Shown: piece after piece, positions 6,451 through 10,767 of the stretch | How the letters are laid out: every line of letters begins with the position of its first letter | Position numbering within the stretch: position 1 is the stretch's first letter | DNA from: CAYJFK01 sp964369475 | GTDB taxonomy: Bacteria > Bacillota > Clostridia > Oscillospirales > Feifaniaceae | Direction of reading: 5' to 3' | Assembly (NCBI GenBank): GCA_964369475.1 | Contig: CAYJFK010000072.1 | Location: 1 to 10,767, forward strand | DNA length: 10,767 nucleotides | Notes under the pieces: model-generated | The model's database searches: none | What the model saw: only the letters and a program-made list of their open reading frames with translations | Told to the model about the DNA's origin: nothing | Made by a program: the position numbers and the translations under genes

Positions 6451-6632
6451 TATTTTAATATGGGCTATTTTTCTTTATCGCAGATATTTTGATTTATTAT
6501 GGATTGATCAAGGTATTTCGATAACAATTTTGTGATAATTGCCCATTGCAATATTGTTTTGTGCTAAAGTTAAGTAATCCATGAGATTGTTGTGCAAAAA
6601 ATAACTGAATTTACAAGTGGGAGGAACAATAT

Positions 6633-8942
6633 ATGAAAAAACTGCTATTATCCATGCTGGCGATCTGCCTAACACTGACATTTGTCGCTTGTGGCGACAG
6701 CGAGGCGCCGACCGCCATACTCTACACCGTGGCGACAAAGGGCGAGGGGCAGGCCGTCGACCAATACGAGATTACATACGAGGGCGAGCTTACAGTGGAG
6801 CTCCTGTCGAGCGAGCTATCCAAGCTTACAGGCTACGATTTTCATGCATCAAAGCTTGAGGCAGACAATTTCACGATAGACTGGGCGGCAGAGTCTTCGC
6901 TTGTAAGCGGAGCTTCGCAGCCAAAATCTGCCTTTGCCTTTGACGACCCATTTTATGAAACATGGTTTTTGCTCGACAGCATGTTGATGACCGTTTCGGA
7001 AAATATGGGCGTGGAGGAGATATACTACACGCAAGAGGGCGGCGGTTATCTAATGGTAAACACAGGCTTTTTGCGATCATTTAATACCGGTAGCCCATAC
7101 ATGGGCAGTGCCATCTACAACGAGCCATACGACATTACGGTCGAAGGCAATACAGTTGGTAGCAAAGAGCTCGATGCGCTTGCAGGCAGGTGGCATGGAG
7201 AGAGCGGTCACTACTACGATATAGACAACATGGGCAACTACACACTTTACGACGATACAGGGGCGACTATAACGAGCGGTGTTGCAAAATATATCGAGGC
7301 GGCAAATGGGTACATTATGTCAGATTCTCAATTAAATACTATATTCGAGCTAATAGATGGCAATACAATACATATAATCGAGAGCGGAGCTAAGTATACA
7401 TTAGAAGGCTCGGGCGGCAGTGGGCATGACGGCAATGGAATAGAAGGCGAGTGGATTATGGCTTTAAGCCACGACGCATATGTAACGCTGACCATTGGCG
7501 GCGGCCACTACACAAGGTATGACGGCACAAATACAACTCTTGGCACATACCAGTTCGACGGTACGACAGCGACCTTAACGAGCGAGGAGGGCTATACCTC
7601 GACGGCGCTAATAGGTCAGAGCGGCGGCCTTTCCTTTACCGACGGTAGCGGCCTTTTTGAAAAGGAGATCCCCTTTGACGAGCTATATAGCTATGTGACA
7701 GCGCCTGCCGAGTATATTGTTGGAAGATGGGAAAGAAATGGCGGCGGAGATTATTTTTGCGCCTTTAACGATAACGGCACATTTTATTTAACCGATCCGA
7801 GAATGGAAGTGCAGGGATCATACGAGTATGTCGGCGGCGAGATACTGCTACAAGTTGACGATGGCAGTACAATTAGCGGATATATTTTGTCAGACCCCGA
7901 AAACCCCCAAGGGATTGGGCTATTATATCTTCACGGTCTTGCGGAAAATTACAGCCCACCAAGTCAAAGCACACAAGCATCAAGCTCTGTTGTGGGCGAC
8001 TGGTACAACGGCTATAACGACGTTACAATACATTTTTATCCCGATTTTACATATCGAATTACCCCAGGTCACGGCCTCTCCTTTTACTCGATCCCGAGTG
8101 TCGGCAGTTACTACGAAGGGCACGGCATGGTAAATCTTGTTCCCTTTGGCGGCGACAGCTCGTCGGAGGTATATTGGTCTTTGACCTTTGCAAATGACGG
8201 AAGCTTAGACCTAAACAACACATCTCACTCATATTTGCAAGAGACGACCGAGCCAACAGGCCTGCCGCCGACAGAAGTGCCGACAGAGGGCGATCTTAGC
8301 GGCGAGGGCGGCGCTATCTTTGAGTTGCTCGGGCTTGCGGTAAATATGCAGGCAGACGGCAGCATCTACACCCTTGCAAATGGCGGATACAAAGTGCTGC
8401 GAGGGGACGATGTCGGCGATAGCTACGAGCGTCACGATATAGGTTACTCGGTGGAAATTTTGCACGACGAGATTATAGGCGACCAAAGGCAGATAGGCTT
8501 TGAGGCTAAGGTCTACTTCCCCTACGACAATGTGCCCGACAACTCGGCCGATTACAACTTTTTCTGGCGATGGGATTTCTACGACTACGATACCGGCTAC
8601 TTAATCCCGACCGAGACCAAATATGCAATACCGCAGACCGAGGGCATAAGCGCCTTTAAGCACGAAGTACCTTATAACGACGGATTGGCATATATCGAGC
8701 TTGCATACGCAAGGGACGATGCTTTTAGAGGAGAGCAGTATTATCTTGTTACTACATATACATATGTTATAGAGATACCCGAGGACTACCCCCACTTAGT
8801 ATTTGCGGCACTGCCAAGGCAAGCGACATTTGCAGAGCTAAATCGTAGTGCTGATATTTTCAGCAACTCCGAACTCGGTCTTACGATAGACGAGGTAGAT
8901 CATGTAGATATATATAATGCGCTTTATTGTAGGATAGAGTAA
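6633..8942 (+). CDS. Large lipoprotein with four degenerate beta-rich repeats, unknown function
   Basis: 769 residues; start supported by GGGAGG eight bases before ATG. A lipobox (F17-V-A-C20) predicts anchoring to the outer face of the membrane. Residues about 25-150 form a separate domain; its pattern (a TVELLSSELSKLTG helix, then FLLDSMLMTVSENMGVEEIYY) faintly recalls GerMN-type domains of sporulation proteins. Four degenerate repeats of about 75-90 residues follow, each opening with G-x-W (GRW 185-187, GEW 272-274, GRW 364-366, GDW 456-458), then an aromatic-rich strand pattern with a G-(N/T)-Y/F turn, like small lipocalin-like beta-barrel modules. A Pro/Glu/Thr linker (about 538-557) leads to a C-terminal domain (about 560-769) rich in Tyr, Asp and Phe that I do not recognise. 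It appears monocistronic, divergent from the importer operon and ended by the 8986-9011 hairpin. Role unknown; surface binding or envelope scaffold would be a guess. Confidence 0.85.
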   Translation: MKKLLLSMLAICLTLTFVACGDSEAPTAILYTVATKGEGQAVDQYEITYEGELTVELLSSELSKLTGYDFHASKLEADNFTIDWAAESSLVSGASQPKSAFAFDDPFYETWFLLDSMLMTVSENMGVEEIYYTQEGGGYLMVNTGFLRSFNTGSPYMGSAIYNEPYDITVEGNTVGSKELDALAGRWHGESGHYYDIDNMGNYTLYDDTGATITSGVAKYIEAANGYIMSDSQLNTIFELIDGNTIHIIESGAKYTLEGSGGSGHDGNGIEGEWIMALSHDAYVTLTIGGGHYTRYDGTNTTLGTYQFDGTTATLTSEEGYTSTALIGQSGGLSFTDGSGLFEKEIPFDELYSYVTAPAEYIVGRWERNGGGDYFCAFNDNGTFYLTDPRMEVQGSYEYVGGEILLQVDDGSTISGYILSDPENPQGIGLLYLHGLAENYSPPSQSTQASSSVVGDWYNGYNDVTIHFYPDFTYRITPGHGLSFYSIPSVGSYYEGHGMVNLVPFGGDSSSEVYWSLTFANDGSLDLNNTSHSYLQETTEPTGLPPTEVPTEGDLSGEGGAIFELLGLAVNMQADGSIYTLANGGYKVLRGDDVGDSYERHDIGYSVEILHDEIIGDQRQIGFEAKVYFPYDNVPDNSADYNFFWRWDFYDYDTGYLIPTETKYAIPQTEGISAFKHEVPYNDGLAYIELAYARDDAFRGEQYYLVTTYTYVIEIPEDYPHLVFAALPRQATFAELNRSADIFSNSELGLTIDEVDHVDIYNALYCRIE

Positions 8943-8985
8943 TGGAATAGGACGCAGGGCAAGCGATGTAATTTGAGACCTAAGC

Positions 8986-9011
8986 AAAAAGGAAGGCTCT
9001 GCCTTCCTTTT
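8986..9011 (+). terminator. Intrinsic terminator after the repeat lipoprotein gene
   Basis: AAAAGGAAGGC (8987-8997), loop TCT, GCCTTCCTTTT (9001-9011). It is 44 bases beyond the stop codon. The same palindrome recurs at 9172-9200. It is preceded by CCTAAGCAAAAA, which also directly follows the xre gene at 10455. Confidence 0.75.
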
Positions 9012-9044
9012 CAGGCTGGAGAAAAACATAAAATCAAGCCCCTT

Positions 9045-9172
9045 CGGAAGGAGGGGGAGCGGCGAGGGGGCACCATTAGGGTGCCCCCTGGCGTTAAATT
9101 CCCGCCCCGAGGGCGTTAAAATCAGCTTTAGCTGATTTCTCAGCTTGGAGAAAACACTTTTTCTCCAAGCTG
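9045..9172 (-). repeat. Modular intergenic repeat, copy A (inverted relative to copies B and C)
   Basis: Read on the minus strand the modules are, in order: a 14-bp palindrome (arms 9159-9172 and 9141-9154), an AAATCAGC/GCTGATTT palindrome (about 9119-9138), a GC-rich block with CGCCCTCGGGGCG, a GGGGGCACC/GGTGCCCCC palindrome (about 9066-9089), and a pyrimidine tract ending CTCCTTCCG at 9045. Same order and near-identical sequence as copies B and C. A degenerate half of the first module appears at 9012-9026. Confidence 0.85.
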
Positions 9173-9200
9173 AAAAGGAAGGCTCTGCCTTCCTTTTTTT
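9172..9200. terminator. Bidirectional terminator adjoining the lysE-family gene
   Basis: AAAAGGAAGGC, loop TCT, GCCTTCC and seven T (9173-9200). On the minus strand the stem is followed by TTTTC and begins directly after the exporter stop codon at 9202, so it can end that gene. On the plus strand it backs up the terminator at 8986-9011. Confidence 0.75.
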
Positions 9201-9201
9201 G

Positions 9202-9783
9202 TTACATAAATAGGCTTACTGCACAGTATACAAGCAGAAGTGCCATAATTGTATTTGTCGTTTTAGCGTGCTTAGAGAACAAAAGCTTAAAGCCCGAGCC
9301 AAAGGCTGACCATAGTAGTGTACAGGCAAAGCCGATAAAGGCGAGGAGCACTGCAAAGCCTATCAGAGCGGATATATTGTCTGAGTAAAAGGGCAGTATG
9401 TAGGCTTGCATGGAGACTATGCAGTATATATAGATCTTCGGGTTGACAAACTGCAGCACAAGACCCGAGAAAAATCCACTCTTAGAGCTAACTTCCTCTA
9501 TCTCGCCGCTACTTTTCCATGTGCCGTATGCAAGGTAGAGCATATATATCGCACCGACAATAAGCATTGGGCGCTCTATCGTCGGCAAGATGGAAGATAG
9601 GGCAGTGCTAAGCAGGGTACAAACAATTGTAACAACGCTAAACCCGACCCAAATTCCAAGATTAAATGGCAGAGCCTTTTTAAAGCCGAGCCTCCCTGCG
9701 TTCGACATTGACATAATGTTGTTTGGCCCTGGAGTTATCGCCGTTATAAGTGCATATGTGAGAAAATTAATCCAGCTGAACAT
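9202..9783 (-). CDS. LysE/RhtB-family amino-acid exporter
   Basis: 193 residues, normal for this family. About six membrane helices are visible. The family motif ITPGPNN lies near residues 16-22 at the end of helix 1, and QFVNPKIYI at about 110-119. The protein should export an amino acid or derivative (cysteine/O-acetylserine, homoserine, leucine or basic amino acids in relatives) by proton-coupled transport; sequence alone does not fix the substrate. AGGAGGAGG lies nine bases before ATG. The gene diverges from an XRE-cupin regulator gene across a 118-base gap holding a perfect 25-bp inverted repeat, the usual layout of an exporter controlled by its neighbour. The 3' end abuts a terminator and repeat copy A. 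Confidence 0.92.
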   Translation of the reverse strand: MFSWINFLTYALITAITPGPNNIMSMSNAGRLGFKKALPFNLGIWVGFSVVTIVCTLLSTALSSILPTIERPMLIVGAIYMLYLAYGTWKSSGEIEEVSSKSGFFSGLVLQFVNPKIYIYCIVSMQAYILPFYSDNISALIGFAVLLAFIGFACTLLWSAFGSGFKLLFSKHAKTTNTIMALLLVYCAVSLFM

Positions 9784-9812
9784 TTTTTGTTGCCTCCTCC
9801 TTTAAAATGTGA

Positions 9813-9872
9813 TATATTAGACTTATAGTACAATATATCATTTCTTTTATATTGTACTATAAGTCTAATATA
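9813..9872. promoter_or_regulatory. Perfect 25-bp inverted repeat operator between lysE-family and xre genes
   Basis: Arms 9813-9837 and 9848-9872 are exact reverse complements around a 10-base spacer, centred midway between the two divergent start codons. The right arm overlaps TATAAT at 9869-9874, a likely -10 of the regulator gene; the left arm holds the mirror TATATC for the exporter gene. Best read as the binding region of the adjacent XRE-cupin regulator, controlling both genes. No ideal -35 box is seen, which would fit activation or tight repression. Confidence 0.75.
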
Positions 9873-9901
9873 ATGTCAATATATTTTAAGAGGTATTTAT
9901 T

Positions 9902-10453
9902 ATGAATATAAACTCTGCCGTTTCCAAAAACATAAAGCAGATTAGAGAGAGCAAAAAACTTACATTAGATATGGCGGCAAATATAACGGGTGTTTCACGC
10001 AGTATGCTCGCTCAGATAGAAAAGGGCGATGCAAACCCGACCATTTCTGTTTTGTGGAAGATAGCGAGCGGCTACAAGGTTGCCTTTACCTCGCTTGTAG
10101 AAGCGCAGGACGAAGGCGCTACTTTAATTCGGCTCGATGCGAGTGAAAAAATAATAGAGGGCGACGGAAAGTATATAAACTATCCCGTTTTCAGCTTTAA
10201 TGAGCAGCGCTCCTTCGAGACATATCGCATTGTTATTTTAGAGGGCGGAAAGCTGGAGGCCGCTCCTCATATGTCTGGAACGGAGGAATTTATAACGGTC
10301 TTTGCCGGAGAGGTCGAGATTACCATCCAAGATGATATTTTCACTCTTGGCACAGGCGATTCCCTCCATTTTACGGCAGACCTTCCCCATTCTTATAAAA
10401 ATGTCGGCAACCAAAGCGCAGAGCTCAGCATGATTTTATATTATACAAATTAA
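9902..10453 (+). CDS. XRE-family transcriptional regulator with C-terminal cupin domain
   Basis: 183 residues, the standard length of this two-domain group. Residues about 7-63 form a Cro/C1-type helix-turn-helix (KKLTLDMAANITGVSRSMLAQIEKG, recognition helix about 32-41, with the hallmark ANPTISVLWKIA afterwards). Residues about 95-180 form a Cupin_2 barrel; His123, Glu128 and His163 could contribute to a ligand or metal pocket, but I cannot place them firmly. Regulators of this type bind a small molecule in the cupin and operator DNA through the HTH. Divergence from a LysE-family exporter gene with a palindromic operator between them suggests it senses the exported compound. AAGAGG lies eight bases before ATG. 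The stop codon is followed within a few bases by a terminator-like hairpin. Confidence 0.92.
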   Translation: MNINSAVSKNIKQIRESKKLTLDMAANITGVSRSMLAQIEKGDANPTISVLWKIASGYKVAFTSLVEAQDEGATLIRLDASEKIIEGDGKYINYPVFSFNEQRSFETYRIVILEGGKLEAAPHMSGTEEFITVFAGEVEITIQDDIFTLGTGDSLHFTADLPHSYKNVGNQSAELSMILYYTN

Positions 10454-10461
10454 ACCTAAGC

Positions 10462-10569
10462 AAAAATCAGCTGGCGCTGATTTTAACGCCCTCGGGGCGG
10501 GAATTTTACGCCAGAGGGCACCCTGATGGTGCCCCCTCGCCGCTCCCCCTCCTTCCGTGAACTTTACAT
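10462..10569 (+). repeat. Modular intergenic repeat, copy B
   Basis: Contains the AAAATCAGC/GCTGATTTT palindrome, the CGCCCTCGGGGCG block, the GGCACC/GGTGCC palindrome, the pyrimidine tract CTCCCCCTCCTTCCG and the tail TGAACTTTACAT. It lacks the 14-bp first module. It differs from copy C at about two positions over roughly 107 bases, and lies 198 bases upstream of it in direct orientation. Confidence 0.9.
10463..10484 (+). terminator. Terminator-like hairpin ending the xre gene
   Basis: AAAATCAGC (10463-10471), loop TGGC, GCTGATTTT (10476-10484), ten bases after the stop codon. It is also the first module of repeat copy B, so the repeat seems to supply the terminator. Confidence 0.6.
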
Positions 10570-10595
10570 TTTAGGTTTTTTACGGCCTGCCTAAC

Positions 10596-10626
10596 AAAGA
10601 GCACCGCCCGAGGGGCGGTGCTCTTT
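10596..10626. terminator. GC-rich 14-bp palindrome between repeat copies B and C
   Basis: AAAGAGCACCGCCC (10596-10609), loop GAG, GGGCGGTGCTCTTT (10613-10626). Perfect stem with A/T ends, so terminator-like in both directions, although the T-run is only three bases. No gene in the window reads directly into it except possible readthrough from xre. Confidence 0.5.
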
Positions 10627-10627
10627 A

Positions 10628-10767
10628 CAGCTTGGAGAAAAGTGTTTTCTCCAAGCTGACAAAATCAGCTGGCGCTGATTTTAACGCCCTCGGGGCGGGA
10701 ATTTTACGCCAAGGGGCACCCTGATGGTGCCCCCTCGCCGCTCCCCCTCCTTCCGTGAACTTTACAT
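10628..10767 (+). repeat. Modular intergenic repeat, copy C (runs to the window end)
   Basis: Begins with the 14-bp palindrome (arms 10628-10641 and 10645-10658, loop GTG), then the AAATCAGC/GCTGATTT, GC-rich, GGGGCACC/GGTGCCCC and pyrimidine modules, and ends with TGAACTTTACAT at the last base of the window. It may continue beyond the window. It is nearly identical to copy B from 10661 onward. Confidence 0.88.

Noticed and set aside
9045..9172. CRISPR array or phage attachment site
   Set aside because: Copies are few, in both orientations, without regular spacers, and no cas or integrase gene is present.

Overview
The window looks like chromosomal DNA from a low-to-mid GC, Gram-positive, probably anaerobic member of the Bacillota (Clostridia-like). 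Reasons: strong AGGAGG-type ribosome binding sites, sigma-A-like promoters in AT-rich gaps, three separate lipoboxes on exported proteins with no outer-membrane receptor, a siderophore importer in the yclNOPQ gene order, and an exported flavoprotein of the type used by anaerobes. This placement is inference from gene content; there is no rRNA or other taxonomic marker.

Layout. (1) 58-1776, minus: a lipid-anchored FMN-domain plus FAD-domain reductase, with its promoter at 1819-1847 and a possible terminator hairpin at 1-23. (2) About 1976-2347, plus: no convincing protein, but a highly structured probable noncoding RNA. It has a 5' hairpin, a three-way junction built from perfect stems of 27, 9 and 26 bp, and a strong intrinsic terminator shared with the next convergent operon. 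(3) 2392-6270, minus: a siderophore ABC importer (permease, permease, ATPase, then a separately promoted binding lipoprotein). Both promoters carry the same TTAG-n6-CTAA inverted repeat between -35 and -10, so co-regulation is likely. (4) 6633-8942, plus: a 769-residue lipoprotein with four degenerate beta-rich repeats and no function I can name. (5) 9202-10453: a LysE-family exporter gene divergent from an XRE-cupin regulator gene, with a perfect 25-bp inverted repeat between them. (6) 8986-9200 and 10462-10767: terminator-like palindromes and three copies of a modular, strongly folded intergenic repeat. One copy is inverted relative to the other two, and they bracket the lysE-xre pair.

How the parts fit. 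The importer should capture a ferric catecholate-type siderophore at the cell surface and move it inward under iron control. The flavoprotein would reduce an extracellular organic acceptor. The cupin regulator probably senses a small molecule and controls export by the LysE protein. The noncoding RNA is the most unusual item: nothing in the window encodes a partner for it, and I cannot assign it to a known class by eye.
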